NCBI RefSeq assembly: GCF_018614575.1 | Contig: NZ_JAGGOJ010000011.1 | Span: forward strand, 186,001 to 250,000 | Direction: 5' to 3' | Source: Streptomyces sp. ISL-10 | Lineage (GTDB): Bacteria > Actinomycetota > Actinomycetes > Streptomycetales > Streptomycetaceae | Length of the DNA: 64,000 bases | Shown: in pieces, positions 35,365 to 44,296 of the stretch | Position numbering within the stretch: the first letter of the stretch is position 1 | How the letters are laid out: the number at the start of each line of letters is the position of its first letter | Made by a program: the position numbers and the translations under genes | Notes under the pieces: generated by a model | What the model saw: only the letters and a program-made list of their open reading frames with translations | What the model was told of the DNA's origin: nothing | Database searches by the model: none

Positions 35365-37437
35365 TTGTCCAGACGCAGAAGACTCAAGAAGCCTGCGCGT
35401 CGCAAGTCCCGTCGACTCATACTCGGCACGGCCGCGGTCGCCGTCATGGCGGTCATGGCCGGAGTGGCCTACCAGGCGACACAGCCGGGGTCGGACGCAA
35501 CCCGACCGCTGTCGCTCGCCCAGGGGGAGGCGCTCGCAGCGACCCCGGAGCCGGCCAAGGAGCCGGCTCGCGACAAGGACCCCGAGCCGCTCAAGGAAGT
35601 GCCCAAGAGCGAGCCCAAGCGGGGCATGGTCTACGAAGGGCTGAAGCCCGCGCACGAGGGGGATCCGTGCGCGGGTGTGTACCGCACAACCGGCGGTCAC
35701 TGCACTCATGGCCCTGACGCCCCTCCGAAGGGCGTCGACATCAAGAAGGACACCCCGCCCGCGGTGAAGGCCGCCGCACCCGCGGAGGATCCGACCAAGA
35801 CGGAGAGCACGAAGCCTTCCGGGGGAGAGCTTCCGCGCACCGCCGCACCCGCACTCGACGGCGCGACCCCGGCCAGTGAGGCGAGCAGCCCTCCCGCTGC
35901 CGGGAGTTCCGACTCGCAGACCCCCGCGGCGAACGGGCCCGCCGGGCAGACCGTGCGCTGCGACGGCGACGGCAACAGCGGCAACCGTGTCCAGGTGGTG
36001 TACGTGCACGCCCCCGGACGAGACCGGTACGCGCAGTACTTCCCGTCGTTCCGCAAGTGGGCCGCCGACGCGGACCTCATCTACTCGGAAAGCGCCAAGG
36101 ACACCGGCGGTGTGCGGAACATCCGCTATGTGACGGCCGCCGACTGCACGCCGACCGTGCTCAACATCGAGCTCCCGGCCTCCGCGCTGTCCGAGTTCAG
36201 CGCCACGAACCGGGCGCTCGCGGCCAAGGGCCTCGACCGCCGTGACCGCAAGTACATGATCTTCGCGGACACGCAGGTCTATTGCGGCATCGGCAGCTTC
36301 GCCGGGGACGAGCGTCCCGGTCAGAACAACCTCAGCAACTTCGGCCCGTCGTACGGCCGTACCGACACCGGTTGCTGGGGCGGACACACCGCGGCGCACG
36401 AACTGGGCCACAACCTCGGCGCGGTGAACAACAGCGCACCCAACACCAGCCGCGGTGCGCACTGCACGGACGAGTACGACGTCATGTGTTACTCGGACAC
36501 CCCGTACTACCCGAAGATGCGTTACGTCTGCCAGGGCCAGGAGTACGAGAACCGTCTGGACTGCAACCACGACGACTACTTCCACACCAACCCCAGGCAG
36601 GGCAGCTATCTCGCCACGCACTGGAACATGGCGGACAACCAGTTCCTGATCAAGGGCAACACCAGCGGCCCCAACCCGAACCCCAGTCCGACGCCGACGA
36701 CCCCGACGCCCAAGCCCACCCCGACGAACGGCTCCGGCACCGGGCCCGCCGTCACCGTCGGACAGATCGGCCCGGACTCGGCAGTCGCGAGCTGGAGCGC
36801 GGTCAGCGGTGCGGCCTGGTACCAGATCTTCCTGAACGACCAGGCCATCGGCTGGGTGCAGGGGACCAGCGCCCGTGTCTACAACCTGAAGCCGGGAACG
36901 AACTACACCGTCTCCGTCTCGGTGCGTGACTCCTCGGGCCGCGACAGCGGTCGGGGCAAGGCGGCCTCGTTCCGCACCTCGGGCGGTGGTGACGGCGGTG
37001 GGACGACCCCCACGCCCAACACCCGCCATCTGCTGACCAACGGCGCGACCGGGAACGCCGCCGAGATCTGGGGCGGCAGGAGCGGCGACGGCACCGTCCT
37101 CGTCGGCTCGCAGCGCAACGGATACGCCCAGCAGCAGTGGTACTTCGACAGCGCGGGCAACGGCTACTCCCGTATCCGTTCCGCCGTATCCGGCAAGTGC
37201 CTCCAGGTCGGCGGCACCCCCTCCGCCGGCATGTATGTGGCGCAGCAGCCGTGCGCCGACACCGCTGCCCAGCGGTGGAGGATCGCCCAGAGCGGCAACG
37301 GTGTGACGGTGACGGCCGGTGACAGCCGCTACGTCCTCGGCGTCAGCAACCGCCCGTACTACGGGTCGTGGCTGATCGAGCTGCAGCACGCGGCGGGCGC
37401 GCCGGCCCAGGTGTGGACGGTCCAGAAGGCCGCCTGA
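35365..37437 (+). CDS. Secreted zinc metalloprotease with Fn3-like and ricin-type domains
   Basis: 690 residues. A twin-arginine-like basic N terminus plus hydrophobic helix (about 20-40) precedes a disordered Pro/Glu/Ala region (about 45-195). The catalytic domain (about 196-430) has HELGHNLGAVN at 345-355, a metzincin-like zinc motif in which the usual third ligand (His or Asp at 355) is Asn, followed by a Met-turn candidate EYDVMCYSD. A Pro/Thr linker leads to an Fn3-like domain (about 460-540) and a C-terminal ricin-type beta-trefoil (about 553-690, Q-x-W repeats such as QQQWYF and QRWRIA). The start TTG at 35365 has GGAAGAGG upstream. Likely an exported protease that binds polysaccharide. 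Confidence 0.88.
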   Translation: MSRRRRLKKPARRKSRRLILGTAAVAVMAVMAGVAYQATQPGSDATRPLSLAQGEALAATPEPAKEPARDKDPEPLKEVPKSEPKRGMVYEGLKPAHEGDPCAGVYRTTGGHCTHGPDAPPKGVDIKKDTPPAVKAAAPAEDPTKTESTKPSGGELPRTAAPALDGATPASEASSPPAAGSSDSQTPAANGPAGQTVRCDGDGNSGNRVQVVYVHAPGRDRYAQYFPSFRKWAADADLIYSESAKDTGGVRNIRYVTAADCTPTVLNIELPASALSEFSATNRALAAKGLDRRDRKYMIFADTQVYCGIGSFAGDERPGQNNLSNFGPSYGRTDTGCWGGHTAAHELGHNLGAVNNSAPNTSRGAHCTDEYDVMCYSDTPYYPKMRYVCQGQEYENRLDCNHDDYFHTNPRQGSYLATHWNMADNQFLIKGNTSGPNPNPSPTPTTPTPKPTPTNGSGTGPAVTVGQIGPDSAVASWSAVSGAAWYQIFLNDQAIGWVQGTSARVYNLKPGTNYTVSVSVRDSSGRDSGRGKAASFRTSGGGDGGGTTPTPNTRHLLTNGATGNAAEIWGGRSGDGTVLVGSQRNGYAQQQWYFDSAGNGYSRIRSAVSGKCLQVGGTPSAGMYVAQQPCADTAAQRWRIAQSGNGVTVTAGDSRYVLGVSNRPYYGSWLIELQHAAGAPAQVWTVQKAA

Positions 37438-37464
37438 GCCTGAGGACCCCGCATCAGTTCCGAT

Positions 37465-37497
37465 GACGGCCGGCGGGCCTGTGGCCCGCCGGCCGTC
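37465..37497 (+). terminator. Terminator after the metalloprotease gene
   Basis: Perfect 15-bp stem gacggccggcgggcc / ggcccgccggccgtc with loop tgt, 27 bases after the stop. Confidence 0.88.
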
Positions 37498-37538
37498 CCC
37501 ATTCCACTCCCCACATCTCATCCATGGAGGACATCGTC

Positions 37539-38213
37539 ATGCGCCGAGCCCTCGTCCCGGCCGTCGCCACCGCGTTGGCGGGCGCGGCCCTGTCCCTGAC
37601 CACCGCCACCGGCGCCCTGGCCCACGGTGACACCCTGAAGGTGGAGATCACCGGACACGACTTCGGTCGCGTGCGGACGACCGTCACCTGGGAGAACGAC
37701 GACGACCCGGTGGACGAGCGGGTCGCCGCCACGGTGAACGCGGTCAGCGCCGACGGGAGCAGGTCCCTCGGCCCCTGGAAGCTCGTCCGCGACCCCGCCT
37801 CGGCGATCGGTTACTCCACCGCGGAGGCGCTGCCCCCCGGGCGCTGGAAGGTCACTGTGGAGGCGGGCCATCCGGGGCTCGGCCGGGACGAGGAGGAGAT
37901 CACGGTCTCTCCCGGGACCCCTGCCTCGCCCACGGCCGGACCGGGCACGGTACGCCCCACGGCCGGACCCGGCACGGTGCGGCCCACGGCCGGAGAAGGT
38001 ACGGCACAGCCCGAGTCCGGCACGCCCGCCGAGTCCGCGGGACGCGACGGCAGGGGGCGGACCACCGCGGCTGCCTCCCCTGGCGCAGCCGCCCGTTCCG
38101 GTACAGGGGGAACCGGCACCCTCCTGGTGGCAGGGGGAGCCCTGTTGGCATGTGCGGCCGGTGCCGGCGTCGTCTGGCGCATCCGCCGCGCCGGGGCGCG
38201 GGGCGCCCGCTGA
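37539..38213 (+). CDS. Secreted, membrane-anchored protein of unknown function
   Basis: 224 residues: signal peptide (ALVPAVATALAGAALSLTTA, cleavage near ALA-HG), a beta-rich external domain of about 100 residues (HGDTLKVEITGHDFGRVRTT), an 11-residue Pro/Thr repeat (TAGPGTVRPTAGPGTVRP), and a C-terminal helix with basic tail (LLVAGGALLACAAGAGVVW). The plan fits a cell-surface protein held by its C-terminal helix; no sortase motif is seen. ATG at 37539 is preceded by GGAGG at eight bases; ATG 37524 is upstream in frame. No family recognised. Confidence 0.8.
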   Translation: MRRALVPAVATALAGAALSLTTATGALAHGDTLKVEITGHDFGRVRTTVTWENDDDPVDERVAATVNAVSADGSRSLGPWKLVRDPASAIGYSTAEALPPGRWKVTVEAGHPGLGRDEEEITVSPGTPASPTAGPGTVRPTAGPGTVRPTAGEGTAQPESGTPAESAGRDGRGRTTAAASPGAAARSGTGGTGTLLVAGGALLACAAGAGVVWRIRRAGARGAR

Positions 38214-38292
38214 CCTGTGGGCCCCGGCGGGGGACGAGGGCGGGGCGCGGGGGATGCCCCCGTCTCCCATGTCCGGGTACGGCGTGTGCGGC

Positions 38293-39579
38293 TCAGCCGC
38301 CCACGCTGACCCGCAGCTCCTTGATCCCGTTCAGCCATGCCGAGCGCAGCCGGCGCGGGTCGCCGGTCAGACGCAGGTGCGGGAGGACGTCGGCTATGGC
38401 GTGGAAGATCAGGTCGATCTCCATCACCGCCAGCGACTTGCCGAGGCAGAAGTGCGGGCCCCCGCCGCCGAAGCCCAGGTGCGGATTGGGGTCGCGGGTG
38501 ATGTCGAAGCGGTCCGGGGTGTCGAAGACCTCGGGGTCGTTGTTGGCGGAGGAGTAGAACAGGCCGACCCGGTCGCCCTTCTTGATGCGGGCGCCGCCCA
38601 GGTCGACGTCCTGGGTCGCCGTGCGCTGGAAGGAGACCACCGGGGTCGCCCAGCGCACGATCTCCTCGGCGGCCGTCGAGGGGCGCTCGCGCTTGTACAG
38701 CTCCCACTGGTCCGGGTGGGTCAGGAACGCGTGCATGCCGTGGCTGATCGCGTTGCGCGTCGTCTCGTTCCCGGCCACCGCGAGCAGGATCACGAAGAAG
38801 CCGAACTCGTCGGAGGACAGGTTCCCTTCACCCTCGGCGGCGACCAGTCGGCTGACGATGTCCTTCGCCGGGCACTCCTTGCGCGCCGCCGCCAGGTTCA
38901 TCGCGTACGAGACGATCTCCATGGCCGCCTCGGTGCCGACCTCCTCCGTGATCGCGTACTCGGGGTCGTCGTACGCGGCCATCTTGTTGGACCAGTCGAA
39001 GATCTTGGCGCGGTCGGCCTGTGGGGCGCCGATGAGTTCGGCGATGGCCTGGAGCGGCAGCTCGACGGCGATGTTCGTCACGAAGTCGAAGCTGCCGTCG
39101 TCGTCGGCGGCGGCGAGCGCGGACTCGACGATCGAGCGGGCCCGGCGGCGCAGCGCGTCCCCCAGTGAGCGCACCGCGCGGGGGGTGAAGCCGCGCTGGA
39201 CGATCTGGCGGACGCGCGTGTGCTCGGGCGGGTCCATGTTCAGCATGATCAGCTTCTGGACCTCGATCTGGTCACGGCTGATCGACTCGTTGAAGCGGAT
39301 GACCGCTGTGTTGGTGTTCGACGAGAACAGCTCGGGGTGCGTGGAGACGTGCTTGACGTCCGCGTGCCGGGTGACGACCCAGTACCCCTCGTCGTCGAAG
39401 CCGGAGACGCCGGCCGGCTGGGTGCACCACCAGACCGGCGCGGTGCGCCGCAGCTCGGCGAACTCCGGGTGGGGGACACGGGCCTGGAGGAGGTCGGGGT
39501 CGGTGAAGTCGAACCCGTCGGGCAGATGGGGGCAGGACATCGGCAGCTCCGCGTTCGGGTGGACGGTCTGACGAGCCAT
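38293..39579 (-). CDS. Cytochrome P450, CYP125-like
   Basis: 428 residues. The heme-thiolate loop is FGGGGPHFCLGKSLA with Cys378; the I-helix oxygen motif is AVAGNETTRN; EEIVR supplies the ExxR pair. FGGGGPHFCLG and the overall length match CYP125, which oxidises the sterol side chain at C26/27 in mycobacteria and rhodococci. The gene is divergent from a FadA5-like thiolase, the same arrangement as cyp125 and fadA5 in Mycobacterium tuberculosis. A KstR-type site lies 17-33 bases upstream of the ATG (39579), which has aggaggt. The substrate, sterol or other, is inferred. Confidence 0.88.
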   Translation of the reverse strand: MARQTVHPNAELPMSCPHLPDGFDFTDPDLLQARVPHPEFAELRRTAPVWWCTQPAGVSGFDDEGYWVVTRHADVKHVSTHPELFSSNTNTAVIRFNESISRDQIEVQKLIMLNMDPPEHTRVRQIVQRGFTPRAVRSLGDALRRRARSIVESALAAADDDGSFDFVTNIAVELPLQAIAELIGAPQADRAKIFDWSNKMAAYDDPEYAITEEVGTEAAMEIVSYAMNLAAARKECPAKDIVSRLVAAEGEGNLSSDEFGFFVILLAVAGNETTRNAISHGMHAFLTHPDQWELYKRERPSTAAEEIVRWATPVVSFQRTATQDVDLGGARIKKGDRVGLFYSSANNDPEVFDTPDRFDITRDPNPHLGFGGGGPHFCLGKSLAVMEIDLIFHAIADVLPHLRLTGDPRRLRSAWLNGIKELRVSVGG

Positions 39580-39595
39580 CAGGAGGTGTCCGAAA

Positions 39596-39612
39596 GGTAG
39601 TAACGAGTTCTA
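39596..39612 (-). promoter_or_regulatory. KstR-type operator, P450 promoter
   Basis: On the minus strand TAGAACTCGTTACTACC. It carries AAC-NN-GTT, the centre of the KstR consensus TNNAACNNGTTNNA, with the first T in place and the last A replaced by T. It lies just upstream of the P450 start. Confidence 0.6.
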
Positions 39613-39718
39613 CAAGTGGCAAGGGTCCTGGAGGTAGCAGTTGCCCGGAAAGTGCCCAGTGGGGACGTGCAGGGCCCTTGCGTACCGGCGGTAATACTCA
39701 TAAGACTTCAGAGGGAAC

Positions 39719-40966
<1,248 letters not shown>

Positions 40967-40977
40967 GCCCGCGCGCC

Positions 40978-41008
40978 TTGACCTCAAGCGAGGTTGAGGC
41001 AGCAGGCT
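40978..41008 (+). promoter_or_regulatory. MerR/SoxR-type promoter
   Basis: TTGACC (-35, 40978-40983) and a -10-like caggct at 41003-41008 are separated by 19 bases, the long spacer of MerR-family promoters. The palindrome CCTCAAGCGAGGTTGAGG (40982-40999) fills the spacer and resembles the SoxR box CCTCAAG-N4-CTTGAGG. Transcription would begin at about the ATG at 41016, so the message should be leaderless. Confidence 0.7.
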
Positions 41009-41015
41009 TGCCGAC

Positions 41016-41471
41016 ATGACCACACAGTGGGAGCACCACGACATCAGCACGCTCGTCAGCCGCCTCTTCCGGGCCCTGGACGCCCGGGAGTTCGCGGAGG
41101 GATGGGCCGACGGCTACTTCACGGACGACGTGCGGACCACGACCCCGGTCGGTGCCGCCGAAGGCGCCGACGCCGTACGGCACACCGAGGTCGCCATCGG
41201 CCGGTTCGCCCGGACCCAGCACATGGCCTCCGACGTCGTGGTCGACGTCGGAGGCGACGGGGATGCGGCGACCGCCTCGTGGAACGCGCTGATGGTGCAC
41301 ATCCACCACGACTCGACCCTGCGGGAGCGCGGTGAAGGGGCGAGTCCCCTGTTCACCGTGGGCGGTGTCCACGACGCGGAACTGCGGCGCACGCCCGGCG
41401 GCTGGCGGATCAGCCGCATGGACGTCCGGGCAGTGTGGACCACGGGCGAGCCGCCCGTGCTCAGCGGGTGA
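41016..41471 (+). CDS. SnoaL-like / NTF2-fold protein
   Basis: 151 residues with the cone-shaped NTF2-like fold of SnoaL_4-type proteins (STLVSRLFRALDAREFAEGW, GYFTDDVRTTTPVGAAEGAD, then GGWRISRMDVRAVWTTGE). Members include polyketide cyclases, hydroxylases and epoxide hydrolases; the activity here cannot be read. ATG at 41016 has no ribosome site but lies where the MerR-type promoter should start transcription. 49 bases after the thiolase stop, so read-through from the KstR-controlled transcript is also possible. Confidence 0.82.
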   Translation: MTTQWEHHDISTLVSRLFRALDAREFAEGWADGYFTDDVRTTTPVGAAEGADAVRHTEVAIGRFARTQHMASDVVVDVGGDGDAATASWNALMVHIHHDSTLRERGEGASPLFTVGGVHDAELRRTPGGWRISRMDVRAVWTTGEPPVLSG

Positions 41472-41552
41472 GGGGCTGCGGGCCGGGCCATGTGACAGGG
41501 CGTGTCCGCGCCCGCAGGCACCCTGTGGAGCCCTGCCGATTCCGTGCGGTGT

Positions 41553-42419
41553 CTACTCGTCGCCGTCGCACGGGACCGAGGTCCGGTCGGGCACCTCATC
41601 CGCCCGGGGCCCCGCCGACCCCTCGAAGGTGACCTGTGCTTCGAACGCCGCCCGGCGCGTGGCCCGGCGCAGCGCCTTGAGCAGCGTCCCGCCGAGCGTG
41701 AACGTCAGCACGACCGTGACGACCGCCCGCCCCAGGTCCCAGCCGAGCGACGTCGCCGCGCAGTACGCGAGGAAGCGCACCAGGTTCTCGTGGACCGGGT
41801 CGCCGGGGTGGAACGAGATCCCCGACGACAGCCCGCCGATGTACGTCCAGCCCTGCAGATTCATGATCGTGCCGTACGCGAAGGCCGCGAGCGCCCCGTA
41901 CACGGCGAGCACCAGCAGCTCCGCCCGCCCCCGCAGCCGGTCCGCCCAGGGCAACAGACCCGCGCCCATCGTGAACCAGCCCATGGACAGCATCTGGAAC
42001 GGCATCCACGGGCCGACACCGCCCGTGAGCAGCGCGGACGCGAACATCGTCACCGCGCCGAGCACGAAACCGAAGCCCGGCCCGAGGACGCGTCCGCTCA
42101 GCACCATGAGGAAGAACATGGGCTCCAGACCGGCCGTCCCGGCGCCCAGCGGGCGCAGCGCCGCCCCGGCCGCGGCGAGCACGCCGAGCATCGCCACGGC
42201 CTTGGCGTCCATGCCGGTGTCGGCGATCGTCGCCACGACCACCGCCACGAGAAGCGGCAGCAGCGCGGCGAACAGCAAGGGCGCGTCCTGCGCGTGTGCC
42301 GTGACGCCGGAGCCGTCGTCCGCGAGGAGCGGCCAGCCGAAGGCGACGACACCGATCGCGCCGACGAGGACCAGCGCGGCCACGGACCGGGGACCGAGGC
42401 GCAGCGGGCGTACGCTCAT
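41553..42419 (-). CDS. ECF transporter substrate-binding (S) component
   Basis: 288-residue integral membrane protein with about six helices after a short N terminus (LGPRSVAALVLVGAIGVVAF, LLFAALLPLLVAVVVAT, AMLGVLAAAGAALRPLG), of the ECF S-component type (GPGFGFVLGAVTMFASALL, GGVGPWMPFQMLSMGWFTM). Last gene of a five-gene operon with ATPase and T components. Because the operon begins with a B12 riboswitch, the predicted ligand is cobalamin or another corrinoid. ATG at 42419 overlaps the ATPase stop as ATGA. The sequence is not that of CbiM or BtuC. Confidence 0.87.
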   Translation of the reverse strand: MSVRPLRLGPRSVAALVLVGAIGVVAFGWPLLADDGSGVTAHAQDAPLLFAALLPLLVAVVVATIADTGMDAKAVAMLGVLAAAGAALRPLGAGTAGLEPMFFLMVLSGRVLGPGFGFVLGAVTMFASALLTGGVGPWMPFQMLSMGWFTMGAGLLPWADRLRGRAELLVLAVYGALAAFAYGTIMNLQGWTYIGGLSSGISFHPGDPVHENLVRFLAYCAATSLGWDLGRAVVTVVLTFTLGGTLLKALRRATRRAAFEAQVTFEGSAGPRADEVPDRTSVPCDGDE

Positions 42420-44296
42420 ACCGGCGTCTCCTCGGCCAGGGCCGCCTCGACCTGCCGGACGGTCAGCCACTCCTGCGGCGCGAGCACCTTCGCGACCTGC
42501 GGGGCGAACGCGGGCGACGACACGACGACCTCCGCGGTCGGGCCGTCCGCGACGACCTCGCCGCCGGCGAGTATCACCACCCGATCAGCGAGCTCGGCCG
42601 CCAGCTCCACGTCGTGAGTGGCGAGGACGATCGAGTGCCCATCGGCGGCCAGTTGGCGCAGGACGCCTGCGAGCCGGGCCTTCGCGGCGTAGTCCAGACC
42701 GCGGGTCGGCTCGTCGAGCAGGATCAGCGGGGGCCGGGCGGTCAGCACGACCGCCAAAGCGAGGGCGAGACGCTGCCCCTCGGAGAGGTCCCGCGGATGG
42801 ACCTCGTCCGGGACGTCCGGCAGCAGCTCGCTCACCAGCGCGCGGCAGGAGCCGTGCGCGGCCCGCGCATCGGCGTCGGCGGCGGCACACTCGGCGGCGA
42901 CGGTGTCCGCGTACAACAGGTCGCGCGGCTCCTGCGGCACCAGCCCGACGTGCCGGATCAGCTCGCGGGGGTGCGTGCGGTGCGGGGTGCGCCCGCCGAC
43001 GGTGACGGCGCCGGAGGTCGGCTCCACCATGCCGACGAGGGCGCTGAGGAGGGTGGACTTGCCGGCGCCGTTGCGGCCCATGAGCGCAATGGTCTCGCCG
43101 GGGTGGATGGAGAGGTCGACGCCGCGGAGGGCGTCTGTGCGGGCGCGGCGGATGGCGAGGGCGTGGGTATGGGCCGTGTCGTTGCCGTCGGCCACGTCGG
43201 CCACGTCGGCCACGTCGGCCACGTCGGCCCCGTCGGCTCCGCTGGCGCGGCGGAAGCGGGCGAGGAGGCGGGGGAGGGGGCCGCTGCGCGGGGCGTCTTC
43301 CCCACCCCGCCCTCCCCCTGCGTCCTGACGGCCGCGGGAGGTGCTCCCGTCCCGAAACCGGGGCTTCGCCCCGGACCCCGTACCGCCTGAGGAGGGCCTG
43401 GCTTCGCCGGGGGGACCCCCACCCACGCCGCCAGGCGCATGGGGAGTTGGAGGCGTGCGGGTCCGGGGGCGGAGCCCCCGGTCGAGCAGGTGCTCGCGCA
43501 GCGCCCCGGCACGGCGGCGGGCGTCGCGGATCGTGAGGGGCGGCGGGTTCCAGCCCGCCACGCGGGCCAGCGCGACCACCGGGGGGTGGACCGGGGACAC
43601 CGCCATCACCGAGGCCGGGTCGCCCGTCACGGGCGCCAGACCCGGGCCCGGCAGCAGCACCACCCGGTCCGCGTACTGCACCACCCGCTCCAGTCGGTGT
43701 TCCGCCATCAGTACCGTCGTGCCCAGGTCGTGCACCAGGCGCTGGAGCACCGCCAGCACCTCTTCCGCAGCCGCCGGATCGAGCGCGGACGTCGGTTCGT
43801 CGAGGACCAGTACCTTCGGGTGCGTGGTCAGCACCGAGCCGATCGCCACGCGCTGCCGCTGGCCGCCCGACAGCGTCGCGATCGGCCGGTCGCGCAGTTC
43901 CGCCAGGCCCAGCAGGTCGAGCGTCTCCTCGACGCGGCGGCGCATCACGTGCGGCGCGAGGCCCAGCGACTCCATGCCGTACGCCAGCTCGTCCTCCACC
44001 GTGTCGGTGACGAAGTGCGCCGACGGGTCCTGCCCCACCGTGCCGACGACATCGGCGAGTTCACGCGGCTTGTGCGTACGGGTGTCCCGTCCGTCGACCG
44101 TGACCCGGCCCCGCAGTGTGCCCCCGGTGAAGTGCGGGACGAGCCCCGAAACGGCCCCCAGAAGTGTCGACTTGCCGACTCCGGACGGGCCGACCAGCAG
44201 GACCAGTTCGCCCTCCGTGACGGTCAGGTCCAGATGTTCCAGCGTCGGTGCGGCGGCATCGCCGTACGTCATCGACACGTCCTCGAAGCGGATCAC
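42416..44296 (-). CDS. ECF transporter double ATPase (two fused CbiO-like domains)
   Basis: 626 residues. Domain 1 (about 1-240) has Walker A GPSGVGKST at 36-44, signature LSGGQRQRVAIG and Walker B VLVLDEPTSALD. Domain 2 (about 375-600) has GRNGAGKST, signature LSEGQRLALALA (E for the usual second G) and LILLDEPTRGLD. They energise the S/T membrane pair. The linker (about 260-370) is unusually long and is partly the translation of dispersed GC repeats (43360-43480) and of a 9-bp repeat giving (ADV)n. GTG at 44296 overlaps the T-component stop as GTGA. Confidence 0.92.
   Translation of the reverse strand: MIRFEDVSMTYGDAAAPTLEHLDLTVTEGELVLLVGPSGVGKSTLLGAVSGLVPHFTGGTLRGRVTVDGRDTRTHKPRELADVVGTVGQDPSAHFVTDTVEDELAYGMESLGLAPHVMRRRVEETLDLLGLAELRDRPIATLSGGQRQRVAIGSVLTTHPKVLVLDEPTSALDPAAAEEVLAVLQRLVHDLGTTVLMAEHRLERVVQYADRVVLLPGPGLAPVTGDPASVMAVSPVHPPVVALARVAGWNPPPLTIRDARRRAGALREHLLDRGLRPRTRTPPTPHAPGGVGGGPPGEARPSSGGTGSGAKPRFRDGSTSRGRQDAGGGRGGEDAPRSGPLPRLLARFRRASGADGADVADVADVADVADGNDTAHTHALAIRRARTDALRGVDLSIHPGETIALMGRNGAGKSTLLSALVGMVEPTSGAVTVGGRTPHRTHPRELIRHVGLVPQEPRDLLYADTVAAECAAADADARAAHGSCRALVSELLPDVPDEVHPRDLSEGQRLALALAVVLTARPPLILLDEPTRGLDYAAKARLAGVLRQLAADGHSIVLATHDVELAAELADRVVILAGGEVVADGPTAEVVVSSPAFAPQVAKVLAPQEWLTVRQVEAALAEETPV
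43190..43240 (-). repeat. 9-bp tandem repeat in the ATPase linker
   Basis: gtcggccac is repeated four times, with a fifth copy varying by one base, coding for Asp-Val-Ala units. It lies next to the repeat-derived linker between the two ATPase domains and can change copy number without breaking the frame. Confidence 0.85.
43340..43480. repeat. Dispersed GC palindromes translated inside the ATPase gene
   Basis: aaaccggggcttcgccccggaccccgtac (centred 43366) is nearly the sequence at 10268-10292 outside genes, and gggggcggagccccc (43464-43478) is its inverted partner. The pair is read through in frame as a Pro/Gly-rich linker in the double ATPase. The same palindrome occurs between genes at 55908-55920 and 56050-56062. 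Confidence 0.75.
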
